From positions 4,962,966 through 5,026,965 of the forward strand of contig CM020514.1 in assembly GCA_009823395.1 (NCBI GenBank): a DNA stretch of 64,000 nucleotides. Reading direction: 5' to 3'. The position numbers and the translations under genes were made by a program. Position 1 is the first letter of the stretch, and each line of letters starts with the position of its first letter. This document shows positions 1 to 12,489 of this stretch, one piece after another. The notes below the pieces were generated by a model, which saw nothing but the letters and a program-made list of their open reading frames with translations, was not told where the DNA came from and ran no database searches. The DNA is from Thamnaconus septentrionalis (lineage: Eukaryota; Chordata; Actinopteri; Tetraodontiformes; Monacanthidae).

Positions 1-277
1 CGCTCGCGGCGGGAAAAAACACCCGGTGGCGAGGCGATATCGCGCTGAGCAAGTGTAAAATCTCAGCTGCTAAACAGCGGTGTGAGTGTGAAATGAACTG
101 CCGCTATCTCCACCTCACACGTCCACAGCTGATTTAAATACGAGCACGCCGCATTAGCGAGAAGATACACATATATCCGAACAGTTACGTATCAGACCCT
201 CGGTGGCTCCTCGCCAAAGGCGGCTCAAGCGGTTGGAGCATCGGTGTCACTGTGGGAGGATGCATGTATATGATGAA

Positions 278-398
<121 letters not shown>

Positions 399-756
399 CT
401 GTGGGCGGCCCGAGAAGAAAATCCCATCAAAGGGCAGCGAACAAGGGTTACGACAAACGAAGGAGGCCAATACCCCCCCCCCCTTCCCCCCCACCCCCAA
501 GGCAAATGTTATCTCACTTCCAAGAAGGTCTGAGTACACTTGTTCTGACACGCACACACACGTTTGACTTAATGTTACTATCCGCTCTCTGCATGTTTAG
601 CGCACGCGCGCAAATCCGTTATTATTAGGAGCGTGTGGTTGCGCGGGGGACAATCGCTTCGACTCGGCGCCAACCCACTCGTTCAGGGAGAGAATCGGGT
701 GGAGCTGATGAATTCAGAGTGTTCTCCAACTCGGCGTGTTGGTCTCCAGCCCAGGC

Positions 757-764
757 GTGGGTGT

Positions 765-795
<31 letters not shown>

Positions 796-812
796 CGTGC
801 GTGCGTGCGTCT
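757..812 (+). repeat. (GT)n / (GTGC)n compound microsatellite
   Basis: GT units followed by GTGC units and a short GTCT end. Confidence 0.95.
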
Positions 813-2129
813 GTCTGCATTTGCAGCGCTGTTCTCAACTAATTTCTCCCAGGTGCGAGCTAATGATGGTGTGGAAGCGCCTCAAGGAGCAACTTTCAGA
901 AAAAAATCCTCCAAAAATGCATTTCCCATCAAACGACGAAAACATCCCCAATTCCCGAACGCTCTTTTTTTTTTTTTTTTTTTTTTTTTAAACAGTTCCT
1001 GATTTTCAGCTGCTTTCCACCGCTTCTGGTCGTCCTCTCAATTCAAATGATTGCATCAATTAAGCATTAACGCTGTTTCCGTAAGTTTTTTTCTTTTTAC
1101 GTATTCTTCTCCGCTAGCTACGTTTAACTGTCGATGTCACAGTAAGGCTACCAGAATGTTTTTACCTGTTTTAAGAATCTCTTCAGATAACAATTTATTG
1201 GACAATGCTGGAGAATTTAAACGCTACGCCTCTTGTTGTTGGCCTAATGGTGCTCTATGTCTCAGGGAGGTGTGAGTGTTTCTACATAACTGACCTTTCC
1301 TCACCTTAACCTTAGGTTTTTGTTTGTTTGTTTGCTTAAAAAAATCTTTAAAATGATGACTTGAAAATATTTTTTTGACAATCCAATTACTTGTGTCGGA
1401 CAAGGTAGCACCCAGTCCGAAACTACATGAAGGTTTATGCTGAGGAGTTAAATTGACATTGTGCAACTGAATACTATCTAAATATCTAAATCTAAATACA
1501 GGCACTGACAGCAGCAGCCTTGGCTACAGGTGGATCGGACCTGAGTAATAGTCTGAGTAGTCACATTCTATTGGCCCACCCACCCACAGTACAAACTATA
1601 ATAAATTGATTCTGTTCAAATCAGTAACATTGTCATGTAAAACAATTCTGTTCCCAACATCAGAGAGGTGTGAAGCCATTCAAGATGTCTTTAGTACGAC
1701 TCCTTTGTAGTTACATTCTATGAATTCCGCTAATTTCTCATTCACGTCTCTGTGGATAAAGGCTCTGTTGGTGTTTTGCAATTCATATCAGCATTCCGTG
1801 GACCGAAAGAATTCCACTCGAAGTGAATATGGCCTGAGTGATCCTATCGCAGGTGGGCAGGCTTTGATAGAGGTAGCACGCTCAATTGTGTTTATCCACT
1901 CAGCATGCTTTTCATACTGGATAGTCAAAGGAATTAATTCCAGTGTTCAGAGAAGTGCTAAACCTTGCATACAATTGTTTGATTTTCGGTCTCCCGTTCC
2001 ACCGATGAAAGGGGACCAAATTTACCCCGCTGATGTGCTGCTGAATCTCTCATCTAGAAGTTTGCACAAGTATCACGCATTCCATACAAAATGTGGACTT
2101 TCCTTCCCCTGCTATTGAATTCTTAAATC

Positions 2130-2400
2130 GTTTTTAAATCTCAACTCCCTGCAGCTTTTATGAGTTCTGCAGGCTCGGCCAGCTTCCTTATTTCTCCGCC
2201 ATAGAGGCCTTTGAGATTAATGCGTGTGCCCGAGTTTATTTATTTATGTGGCACAGCGCATATTAATCACCATTAATTAAAACATAAGCGTATCAAGCGC
2301 GGCTCATTTTTCACCTGCAGGCCTCTGCCGGTGCATTAAAGCGGGCCCAATGTGAGCGGACGCCGTTTACAGTGAAGCCTATTAGATTCAAGTGAGGTGT
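2130..2400. promoter_or_regulatory. candidate conserved non-coding element
   Basis: A compact block of apparently unique sequence with many TAAT/ATTA homeodomain cores (for example ATATTAATCACCATTAATTA), CACCTG E-boxes and no open frame. It stands out against AT-rich surroundings. Conservation is inferred from composition only and was not measured. Confidence 0.35.
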
Positions 2401-5030
2401 TGAAGAAAGAATGAAAAACAGAAAAAAAAAAAAAAGTCATAATCATAGTAATTGGTGAACTGATAATATGAAAGAGGTTGGACATGAAAAGAGAGTAGAA
2501 ACCCAACAGCAATAGGTCCACAGATTTGTATTAGCTCATGGTGATAGTCTGCCTGGTCCAGCTTCATTTAAAAGATTGGCTAAACAGTATCAGCAAGCAG
2601 CCAGACATCCGGTGGCCAACATTTAATTCCTACCTAATCAATAAGCCAAACCCTTGTATGCGTGAAAGTCTGTTTGCCTACAATTGGCTTTATGCCTGTA
2701 ACTATGTATCAACTGGGCATATTCACAAAATCCTGGACAGGCACTTAGCAAAAGGCTTTTGTGCAGTTATAGTGCTTGGAGAAATATTTTCACGGCCAAC
2801 ACAGCACGACAAGAAGGCTTTAACGTTTTGATTGGATTGAAAGTTGATTGACAACAGCGTTGGCCAGTGAGAATCCAGGAAAGTCACCACTTTGGTTGTT
2901 GTTGTTGTTGTTTTTAAGAGAAACTTGACAGAATATGAAGCAAAACAGCACCGATCTGTATAAATCAGTGTGTGTTTTGTTAAACTAGACCAAAACAATG
3001 TTCCCCAGGCATTCGGCTTCCTGTTAAGAGCTCATGCAAAGTGACCTTCTAGCGTAGACTTTGTGAGAGTTCAGCAGTTTTGTGACCCCGTGCCGCGCGC
3101 ACGCGCATGTTTTCTGTGATGTTGCACTCGAAGGGGTCTATTTTCTATTCACAGACTGAATACAACAGTAGTCAAATGGTTTAGACGTGTCCCCACTTTT
3201 TGCAGTTTGAATTGTGAAACAGAATAGAAATGAAGATCAGTTCTGACTTACAAGTCATGCATTCTTATCTCCCGCCTTTATTAATCATCTTGGACCTTAA
3301 AGTTTGGGAAATCAGTCATATTCTGGCACGTAGAGGAATAGTCTTTTTAAGGTCCCACATTCAACCAGAGACTTCGTTCAGGAGACAGGGACTTCAGATC
3401 GTATCCCCCCTCCTTTTACGAACAGCCAATCGCCTGCTCGCAGCAGCCAAACTGACAAAATTATTGGCCAATCGTTTTGTTTTTCAGTAGCTTTTTAAGG
3501 GGTGGCAGGTACAAAAAAGAATGTCTCAAAGCAAGCTAGTTAACGTTGACGCTAGTTTAAAGTGCATCATGAGCCAATTAGCTTGTGCATTAGCTTAATC
3601 GCTACCAAAATAGAATCAGGCTAATCAGGCCGGCACCATGGAAGATAGTGTCGTAAATCCGGGAAAAAACAGTTATAAAACTTGATTCCACAGCAAAGTT
3701 AATGTTTTTTGGACTGATGTGTATCTAATTTCACTGGCGATCATGTATGTGTTTTTTTACATATATGATTGTATGATGGAAGTTCCTTATTTTTTATCCC
3801 AGACTCGAGTACAAAAAGTAGCCTGTGCATCCTAAATGATCCCAAAACTCTATCCGCAGGACGGACAGAGAACCATCAATGGTCCTTCAGCAGATTGACA
3901 AAATGGAATATTTAGCCCTCTTAGTGCTGTTTGCAGCCCCAATGCTAATACTTGGTCCAGCTTCCCCCTGACAAGCCCGAGTGCAGGAGAAGGGGTGACG
4001 AAAAATGAAGAAAATGGATAGAATTGACAAATTCCTTGGGAGTTCACAAACAGCATAGAGACACATTTTTTGTTTTTACAATAGTAGTAAAATTCTTATT
4101 AATGGAGAGTGTTGGGAAAGTCAATTTTGCGTTATATGGAACTGCTTAAAGAGATGTCCTGTAAAAGAAAGCAGTTGGGGTTAAGAGACCATGATTCCTC
4201 TGAAGCGTGTCAGCTGCAAGGCAGCCGGTCTCTGTGTTTACCAATAGCTGTAAAACCATAAAATACACTGTGAAATATGAGTCTCGAGTATCTTTCGTAC
4301 ATGGAAGGCGACCCTCAGCCCGTTAACAGATTTATACTGGACGATGACCCCATAAATTGATGAAAGGCGTTGGGAACGTTTCTCTTTCATCCTCACGGAC
4401 GATTAAAAATCTTCCAATGGAGGTTGGGGGGGAAAAAAAAAAAAAGCTGACAAGACAAATGGAGGCTGACGGAGTGAGTGGCTCACCTGGACAACTGATG
4501 GAGTCGGGACCAGAGAGTCAGGCTCGAACAAAACCCAGAACAAAAACCCATTTTCACAACAGCAGAGTTGGCATTTGCCAGATTTGACCTTCCGATTAAA
4601 ATTGTTATTCAAAACGTTGTAAATAAATATTGTTTCCGAGGGCGCCGCAACAGCTATCATGGCTAACGGAAATTGCATGCAAAAATTACTTTTCGGCCTC
4701 GCTACGCTTTCGTCATTCAAACCTTTCATCAAATCCAAAAGTGTGCTCAATCCTTTGAATGCTGTGGGCAACTGGTATGACCCGGCTTGGCTGGAACCTG
4801 CTTATCATTTCAATTTTGGCACAACTGAGCAGTCATCCCCTCCTCTTTTAACAAAAAGCAATTTACACTTATCGCAAATTATTAGATTTCTTTTGCATTG
4901 ACCTGATATTAATTTCTTCTCATCTTCACAGCTCAGTAATTCATTATTGGTAATGTGACTTTCTCAAACTAATTTTTCTTGTTAATCTATTGAATCAGGA
5001 CTGGCTTGGTGAGAAGGGAGACAAATTAAC
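2401..5030. other. no gene seen
   Basis: AT-rich DNA with short poly(A) runs and a GTT-repeat near 2894-2912. Nothing recognisable on either strand. Confidence 0.65.
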
Positions 5031-5034
5031 CGAA

Positions 5035-5340
5035 CGGGAAGCGGCGCGTGAAGTGTTGACGCCGAGTGATGAATTGCCAATCAGCCAAGTGTGTCCAAAT
5101 GTCACACCGGCTCGCTATTTGATCCCCGGCAGAGCGTTTACGGCAGCTAATAAAATGTTTATTAAGTGTATCCCCAGGTGACGAGACATTTATCAGCATG
5201 TCGATGCGTCGCCGGCAAGCAAACTGCCGATGCAAAGCGGTGCCGAGATTTCTCAGGGGAGCTTCGGCGATGAGGGCGAGGTGATGCTGTCCTACCCCTC
5301 CCCCGACCGCCACCGCCACCGCCGCCCCCGATAGATCAAT
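5035..5340. promoter_or_regulatory. candidate conserved non-coding element
   Basis: Balanced GC, CpG-containing, apparently unique sequence with a TAATAAAATGTTTATT segment and palindromic GCCGGC/CGGC words. No splice-flanked frame. The regulatory role is inferred. Confidence 0.3.
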
Positions 5341-5562
5341 AGCCTGGACCTGGACTTCTTCAGTCCGTTCGGCAAAGCCCTGCTGCCTGCTAACAGCCCC
5401 GATCCCGTCTGTGCTGCATTGGACTTGTGTCCACATTCACGTTCAGACAGATCGCATTCAGTCGGTCACTTCTCCGCTGTTCCGGTCGCTGTTTTCGTCT
5501 GTAGAGCTCCCCCTAGAGTTCCCTGGTGCATTTTGATGACGTAGAAGAGGAGCGCATTATCG

Positions 5563-5850
5563 CCAGTGTTGGGAGGATTACTTTGCAAATGTAATGGGCT
5601 CCCATTACAAGTTACAAGTACAAGTTACAAGTACTAGTTACCCCCTCAATGTAAAAGTAGTAACTATTTCAATGACTTTATCCAAGTCATTTATCGCCAG
5701 AGTTGAGAGGATTACTTTGCAAAGGTAATTGGCTCCAATTACAAGTTACAATTACAAGTTACAAGTACTAGTTACAAGTACTAGTTACCCCCTAAATGTA
5801 AAAGTAGTAACTATTTCAATGATGTTATCAAAGTAATGTAACTAAATACG
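5563..5850. mobile_element. hAT-type MITE fragment, partly tandemly duplicated
   Basis: Two copies of a unit of about 125 bp (about 5566-5688 and 5690-5845), each with CCAG(T/A)GTTG-like starts, GGATTACTTTGCAAA, repeated ACAAGTTACAAGTA motifs and AAAAGTAGTAACTATTTCAATGA. The start resembles the CAGTGTTGGG terminal repeats of teleost hAT elements. The right terminal repeat is not visible. Confidence 0.6.
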
Positions 5851-5869
5851 TTTGATTGCACTTTGATTA

Positions 5870-7590
5870 CTTTTCTTAGTTTTGATTTAAAGTTCTCAAC
5901 TGCTTAGACCTGATGTTGCAAAACAACAACAACGAAATTTTCCCTTGCTCCAGAGAGAGACAATTCAGCTGGCTGGCCAGTGGTAGGGGTCGCTGCTACT
6001 CCGAACGTGAACCAATCAGAAGCAACAGAAAAAGCAATTTTCCCATGCGTGACTAATAATTCTTCTTTTCTTTCGCCGTCTTATAATGAAGCTGTTTATT
6101 AAATTTCTCCACCTGGCAACCAGCCTGACAGGACAGCTGGATCACTGAAACGACTGCAGACCCCAGTGGAAGAAGTCCATGGAAATTGATGCACGTCCGT
6201 TGTCAGCCCCCCCAACACTGTCAATTAACCGGATCCACCGACAGCGAAGAATCTGATTGGCCTGCACTCAATCTGCCAGTGATCTGTTACCTCAAATCAA
6301 CTCCCGTTTTTTTTCTAAGGCAGCGCCTCCCCTTTCCATATGGCCTTGCCGAGATGGCCACGCGATATAAGCCCAGTTTTGGAAACATTCCATCTGGCAT
6401 GTTAGGTGACGGCAAGGCTGACAAAAGGCTTCTTTCAATTCCGAGTTCACCGCAGCTAAGCCCCTTCTTTTCACCGCACTTCAAACCGTCCATCAGCAGC
6501 TCCGCTCTGCCAGCGCCTTAATGGCACAGCTGGTGATAGTCGTCCAAGGACAAGGACGTTCATGGCTAGGTGAAAATGTTCAAAGAATCTTTTTTTTTTT
6601 TTTTTTTTTCCATTTTTTTTTAAGGCTCTTCAATCTTATCCAAGTGGATTCTGGATGGCAGCCACACATCAATTTGCGGGGAGCAGAGAGGATTTTAAAG
6701 ATTTTGTTTCAAGGTAGTCGCAGCGAGTCCGCTCGATTTGACTTTTGTCCGTTAGAGTCTTTTTCCTAGAGTGGCGCGCAAAGCTTTTTCTTTTTTTTCC
6801 TTTGATTTTGTTAGGAAATAACGGGGACGCGTCAAGACATTTCCCTGCCCCGGAACGAGCTGATTAGTTGGACACAGTCGGACGGATGTTCTGCTTTCCG
6901 TCTGTGACAGGAAATTCAAATGAAAACCATCTTGCTCATGTTGGGGGTTGGGGAGGGTGGCGGCTGGGGGCGAGATGACGAGAACTGACTTTTAGTCTCG
7001 GAGTTGAAAGCTCACAAATTATTCTCCAGCAATAGCCGTGAATTTCTTGCACGTGGGAGTGAAGTAAGTAGCCAGGAGACGATGGATTCGTGCTGCTCTC
7101 AGTCATTTTGGTTTTGAAAAAAGCCCAGCCACCTGTCCTTGAAACTCCGACTCAAAAGGAAAGTAAAGAAAATTGTACAAGTTCTTTTTTGCGACGGACT
7201 TTGTCATTTTGTTTATCCACAAGCCTGCATTTTCTCACTGAAAAGCTCTCGAACCGAGTGCCTTCTAGGGCTACTTCACCCGAAACAAAGCCATCAGAAA
7301 CGCATTTGGCGACGCATCGGAACGGACGGATCAAGTTAGACTGCAGGAAAAAATTGGAAAAAAAAATCAACCGCCACAGTGTGAAAAAGAAAAAAAACCA
7401 ACGCGCGCTCAATCCCTCGTCGGCAGCGAGGCTCTTTGCGTCCGCGAGCAATCATCCGCCTCGTGCGGATCCAGCCAGTCAGCTGACTGATGGACTGGGA
7501 TCAGCCCCAGTCGCTTAGCGAGCGCTCTCTGTAGGGGAGCGACATCTGCATTTCCCCCCAGCATCCCTCACGTCCCCCGGGGGGTGGGGT
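5870..7590. other. no gene seen
   Basis: Mixed composition. Poly(T) runs occur near 6592-6620. 6900-7520 is moderately GC-rich with short basic open frames on both strands but no splice-supported exon. Confidence 0.6.
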
Positions 7591-7599
7591 TTACCCCAG

Positions 7600-7935
7600 G
7601 GGAGGCAGAGGTCTCATCATCGCAGCCACACTTCCACATATTGAATATCTAATATAGGCCGTGTCCCTGCCCGCAAATGTAGGCATCCGCACTCCCCCCA
7701 ACACACATCCCATCCCCTGGCCTCCGCCTGCACCCGGGCCCCATGTTGAAATTCTATGCAAATTCGCGATAAATCGGAAATAAGTGCCAGCAGCCCTCCA
7801 CCTCCCCGGGGGGGAAGCCCGTTACTCGCTGACTGTGAAGCGGTTCAGGAACTCCCACAGGGGCGCTGGGGAACTCTGGCTCGCACGCAATTACCAAGGT
7901 GAGCACAGCGCTTAGGGGCACTTTGACAACCAGGA
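7600..7935. promoter_or_regulatory. candidate conserved non-coding element
   Basis: Apparently unique, CpG-containing sequence with an octamer ATGCAAAT at about 7757, TATTGAATATCTAATATA near 7640 and GCGATAAATCGGAAAT near 7767. The block stops abruptly at the microsatellite to the right. The role is inferred. Confidence 0.3.
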
Positions 7936-7964
7936 AGTGCCATAATGAGAACACACACGCGCAA

Positions 7965-7987
7965 ACATACATATATATATACTGTAC

Positions 7988-8020
<33 letters not shown>

Positions 8021-8430
8021 CACAAATATCTACTGTAGATATATATAGATACTGTATGTGTGTGTGTGTGTGTGTGTTATACATACATATACTGTACATA
8101 TACTGTGCATATATATGTATGTGTTTGTGTGTGTCTATGTATATATATAGTATATATATATGTGTGTGTGTATCTATATATGTGTACATGTAGAGATAGA
8201 TAGATACATATATACATACATGTATATATTTGCAAATGAATATACCCACACGTACACATACATACACATATGTATATATATATATATATGTATATATATG
8301 TATATGTATATATATATACACACATATGTACATATATTTGTGTATTCAGGCATATATGCTTTTATATACACATACATACATGTACATATGTATGTATTAT
8401 TATATATGCATATATACATAGGCACACCTA
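7965..8430. repeat. compound (AT)/(GTAT)/(GT)/(GA) microsatellite
   Basis: About 460 bp of interrupted TA, TATG, TG and GA units. Open frames of Tyr/Ile/Thr/His here are artefacts. Confidence 0.95.
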
Positions 8431-9700
8431 TGACAAATCAGTGTATTTGCATGCATTGCAGTCCTTCAGTTATCAGTGAGGCGTCTCTTCTGATCTGCGA
8501 GTGAGGTGCAGGTGGACGCGGCGCCCCAGAGCCAGCGTCGCATTAGACGGCAAAATAAAAAGCCTGCGCTCAACGCTGTAATTTTACAGATAGGTTCTAC
8601 AGCAGGAAGGCGTGGTCGGCGTTTCAAAAAGAAGCCTGCGAGCAGGGACCCAGCTTGGGGCTTCTATTTTTTTTATTAGTATTATTTCATTTTATTTTTT
8701 TCAATAAAGAATAAATGGCTGCGCGTTAAAAGCACAAGGGAAGCTTTTATCTGCAATAATCTGGGATCTGCAAAACTACGAGTTTCTCCCAGAGTGGCGA
8801 TATTAAAGTTTAGTCAAAGCTCAGTGGAAGTGCCAGCTCACGAGGCAAAAACACCCAAAATGTCTGGAGCCAAGATGTATAGTCTGGCATCATGCATGGA
8901 TTCAATCCAACAATGGTACTGAAATACAGGTAATTAGTCAGTCACTTTCTCAGATTTACTCAAATGACGACAATACGTTCCCCAGGCAAAGAGTGCACAG
9001 TGGTTTTCCCAGTTGTGCTAAAGTTGAGAGAGGTTCAAACTACACTTACCATCATCCATTGCGCTCCATTTACTGACACAGATCATTTAGTAGAATTAGA
9101 GTGGCAGGTGCAGGCAGGCAGACATTGTGAAAGGGCGGCCGCTCCATCGGGTTTTAAATCTGTCGTGGAGAAGCGTTTCAGTTTCACCCATCGAGAAATA
9201 AGAACGATGACAGTCGGAGAACCAGACCGCACCACCTGCACTATAGAGGCCAAACTGTTGAAAATTTAGAACATTTGAAACTCAGTTAAAATACAGGATT
9301 TACTTTCCTGCAGGTCTACAATAAGACTCCTTTACTGAGTATTTTCCTACCGTGAGAATTGAATACTGGTGCATCTGGATTGCTTGCTTCACATTCAAAG
9401 CTGCAAACGGCCTTTGTTGCTCCGTCTGCTGCTGACGGCTTTGAAGATTGGTGACATTTAATTTTGGCAGTGCGGCTCGAAACCGAAAAACGATTCATAA
9501 CCAAGGCGTATCTGCAGACGCTTAAATGGTTGATGTTCATCACATCTTTTCTGCACAGGAAAGTAACGTTAATCACATTCAACAACAGAGGATCAAAGTT
9601 GTACCAGATTGTCTGGTGCCTCTGGTTGAAAAAAAAGATTATACTTTGTCCAGAAGCCAGACAGAAGTCTCTCTTTTTTTATCGGAAGAAAAAGACACTT
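8431..9700. other. no gene seen
   Basis: 8500-8760 has moderate GC and could be conserved. The remainder is unremarkable, with short unsupported frames. Confidence 0.55.
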
Positions 9701-9846
9701 TTTAAGAATGTGAATTTGACGGTCGCGGTTGCCCCAAAGGCTTCCACTGCGTCGGCCGAGAACCATTTGGGAAGATAAAAAAACCTCGGAAAGCCGTTCA
9801 CATCGCACAGCACTGTTTTGTTTCCTTCACGTCGTCGCTCCCCGTC

Positions 9847-9849
<3 letters not shown>

Positions 9850-9906
<57 letters not shown>
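9850..9906 (+). repeat. (CAG)19 trinucleotide repeat
   Basis: Nineteen perfect CAG units. It lies in open frames that read poly(Ala), or poly(Cys) in reverse, but nothing supports their translation. Confidence 0.98.
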
Positions 9907-9908
<2 letters not shown>

Positions 9909-10178
9909 AGCATCTCGTATCGCGCGCGTCGTTCCAAATGCGATTCGCGCCTGGCGATGGTCTCTCCTCAGAATCCCTTTAATTCCGCGCCGGCGACGCT
10001 CATCACGCCCGCCCGTGCCCCTCTGTTCTTTTCCCACACGCAGATGGGCTCCGCGGGTGGGGGGGGATTCACTGACTGCTCAACAGACCAGGTGTGACAC
10101 GTTACGCCCCCTCCTCCCCCCCACGCACGGCCCCGAGGGCGGGCGGTGGAGGGGGGTCCGCCTCCTCGCCTCGTCGTC

Positions 10179-10180
<2 letters not shown>

Positions 10181-10214
<34 letters not shown>

Positions 10215-10239
10215 CGCTCGCTCGCCGCTCGCTCGCTCT
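10181..10239 (+). repeat. (CT)15 followed by (CGCT)n
   Basis: Perfect CT run at 10181-10210, then interrupted CGCT units. Confidence 0.95.
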
Positions 10240-10904
10240 GAAAAATTAGCGCCATCAGCGTCTCGGCATGGGGATTAATGAGGAAGCCGCCGCGCTGAGC
10301 CAGGCGAAACCTGCTCATTTGTTTTCGGTAGCCGTCTCCATTAAAGTGCAATAAAGGGGGGGATTCGGGCGGGGAGGGTTGTCGGGGGGGATTCGATGGA
10401 GCTCATCACGCCCGGCAATCCGAGGTGACATTTAAAAATTAAAAAAAAAAACAAAGAAACTGCAAACCGCCAGTGTTGGGGGAACGAAAAACCCAACAAA
10501 ACACTTTTTTTTCACAGGTGGCGGAAAAAAACAAACCAACAAAAAAACAAGCAAAACAAGAGCCATATGGAAACGCGGGTGGCGGCGGGAGGAGCTACAA
10601 GGCGGATCACACGGCCGACAAGCGCGACCGTGTTTCCCCGTGTTCGCCGCCGTTTATCGTCCTGCGTCTGGCAAGCGGCGGCGCAGGGAGAAACCAAGAG
10701 CGATCGGGGGGGGTGGCAGGGGAAAGGGATTCGGGGGGGGGCCCTCCTGCTCCTCCGCGACGGCCTCGCCGGGGATCTCTCTCGTCTCTTCACGGTCCAG
10801 GGAGCGTAATAGAATGGAAGGGAGGTGCGGCGGCGAGAGCCATTTAAAAACGATTAGCATGTATCATTAGGCAGAGAGAGAGGAAGCACCTGAAACAGGA
10901 GCAG

Positions 10905-10936
10905 CAGGAGGAGGAGGAGGAGGAGGAGGAGGAGGA
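10905..10936 (+). repeat. (GGA)n triplet repeat
   Basis: About ten GGA/AGG units just left of the hAT insertion. Confidence 0.95.
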
Positions 10937-10959
10937 AGGGAGGTGGGAGGTATGAGGAG

Positions 10960-11509
10960 CAGCGTTGCCGAGTAACCTAGTAACCTACCCCAAGTAATTC
11001 ACTACTGTAATTAAACTACTTTTTTCTTTAGTAACGGAGTAGTGTGACGGGATTACTGTGGCAAAACTGGTAACTGTATCATATTTACTTCATCAAGTAA
11101 CGATTCCATTACTCTTCTGAAATATTTTGCAAGTTAAAAATGTCTTTAATTAGAAAAAAAAACGATGTCACAGATTGACGATGCGGCCGTGCATGCAACG
11201 TCATTGACGTGCGACGACGCACCAAAACAAGCATGGCGGCGGCAAAAGAAAAAAACAGCGATTGCGTTTGATAGCTGGAAATACAAACATTACTTTGAGT
11301 TCGTCTCGTCTAAATCAAAGAATATTGTGGTTCGTTGTGCGTTATGTGCAGGAAGCAAGACGTTCTCAACTGTTACTTTATCTTTTTTTAACTAAGGTAA
11401 TTAGTAATTGATTACTTATGAAACAAAGCAGTTAAAGTAGTAATTAGATTACTTTGAAACAAGTAATCTGTGGTTGGATTACTTTTATGGAGTAATCCCA
11501 ACAACACTG
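10960..11509 (+). mobile_element. non-autonomous hAT element with 8-bp target-site duplication
   Basis: 550 bp bounded by imperfect terminal inverted repeats (CAGCGTTGCCGAGTAAC at left, reverse of CAGTGTTGTTGGGATTAC at right) and by exact copies of atgaggag at 10952-10959 and 11510-11517. Eight-base duplications are the hallmark of hAT transposition. Many GTAACTxxTTAC-type subterminal motifs are present. Internally, 11165-11395 encodes a 76-residue remnant whose WKYKHYFEF...VRCALCAG resembles a BED zinc finger, the N-terminal domain of hAT transposases. The catalytic part is absent. Confidence 0.85.
11165..11395 (+). pseudogene. BED zinc-finger remnant of hAT transposase
   Basis: 76-codon open frame inside the 550-bp element. 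A tryptophan, a YF pair and a C-x2-C are visible, but no downstream His pair and no RNase-H-like core. It is a leftover of the parental transposase and probably not functional. Confidence 0.55.
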
Positions 11510-11517
11510 ATGAGGAG

Positions 11518-12480
11518 AACTCAACTAATCAAACTAATGGCCGAAATGCCATGAGTTAGAGGTTTCCGACAGTTTTTGTGTTTAACGGTTGCAAATTGCT
11601 GTGAGCAAAAAGTTGGCGAAAACCAACCAAATAGGTAAACCAATTAGGTAACGCCACTTTGCCCCTCAGCAGGCGATCATCAGTAAAGAAGTGGCCGTCC
11701 TGTCACACCATCATCAAGTCGTGTCCTATCAACTTGACACGGTGGCCAGCTGTGGAAATACATCGCAAAAAACGAAGAAAAAAAATACCTCCCTTAGAAG
11801 CCTCGACTCTCCGCATCTCAAATGAGCAAGTCAAAGTGAAGGTCCCGACAGGACTCTTGACAATAGAATCAGTCTGAAAAGACCGAGCAGAGAGTAGCCC
11901 AGCTCATCTCACTAATTTCCAAATCGCTTTGGAAATGTTGCCTCTTATTACGTCTCGTTTGAGGGACAAAGACGCGGGTCCCGCCGGCCATTTTTGACGA
12001 TGCTGTTGTTGCCGTGGAAACGTCACCTCTGTTCTGCACAGCATTTCTAACTGAATTGTACCTTTCGTTGGTGTGAAAACATAGAAGGTTTGGGAAAAAA
12101 AACAAAATTCAAAATTCATTTCAATTTTTTGGAGATACATTGTGTAAAAAGCCTTTTGTTTAGTTTTTTAAGTAAAAAAAGATGGGACATTTCAAATTAA
12201 AAAAAAAAAGAATTTTTGTGTGTCTGAAAAACTACATATAAAGATAACAAACATTTTTAATTATATTGATTGAAAATATTCAAGTATTGTTGTTTTATGG
12301 AAAATATGCACTGTATTTAGCAGCGGGTCATTTGTTTTCGTTTTTCTGCTTCCTGACCTCTATTTTTCCTCATTTAAAGAATGCATTTTGGTAGCAATTG
12401 GGAAGCTTTACGATTTGTACACTCAGAGTAAACAATAAAAACAAACAATTTGTTCTCCACATTCCTTCACAATCCACTGG
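11518..12480. other. no gene seen
   Basis: AT-rich DNA with poly(A) runs near 12173-12212. Nothing recognisable. Confidence 0.65.
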
Positions 12481-12489
12481 AGGAAACTC

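Larger units (their letters stand above)
9700..10900. promoter_or_regulatory. CpG-rich block, candidate regulatory island
   Basis: GC-rich, CpG-dense 1.2-kb segment with frequent CGCG and GCCG words. Within it, 10240-10350 is apparently unique, with GGGATTAATGAGG (a paired/bicoid-type GGATTA core) and GTCTCCATTAAAGTGC. No splice-flanked coding exon is recognised. It might be the CpG island of an unseen first exon or lncRNA, or a developmental enhancer. The function is inferred. Confidence 0.4.

Noticed and set aside
5026..5436. 136-codon minus-strand frame
   Set aside because: No recognisable family, no splice context. Better explained as GC-balanced non-coding DNA.
7845..8504. Several 60-160-codon Tyr/Ile/Thr/His frames on both strands
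   Set aside because: They are translations of the compound TA/TATG microsatellite.
9729..10351. Poly(Ala) and poly(Cys) proteins around the CAG tract and Arg/Glu-rich frames over the CT tract
   Set aside because: Explained by triplet and dinucleotide repeats in GC-rich DNA, with no splice or homology support.
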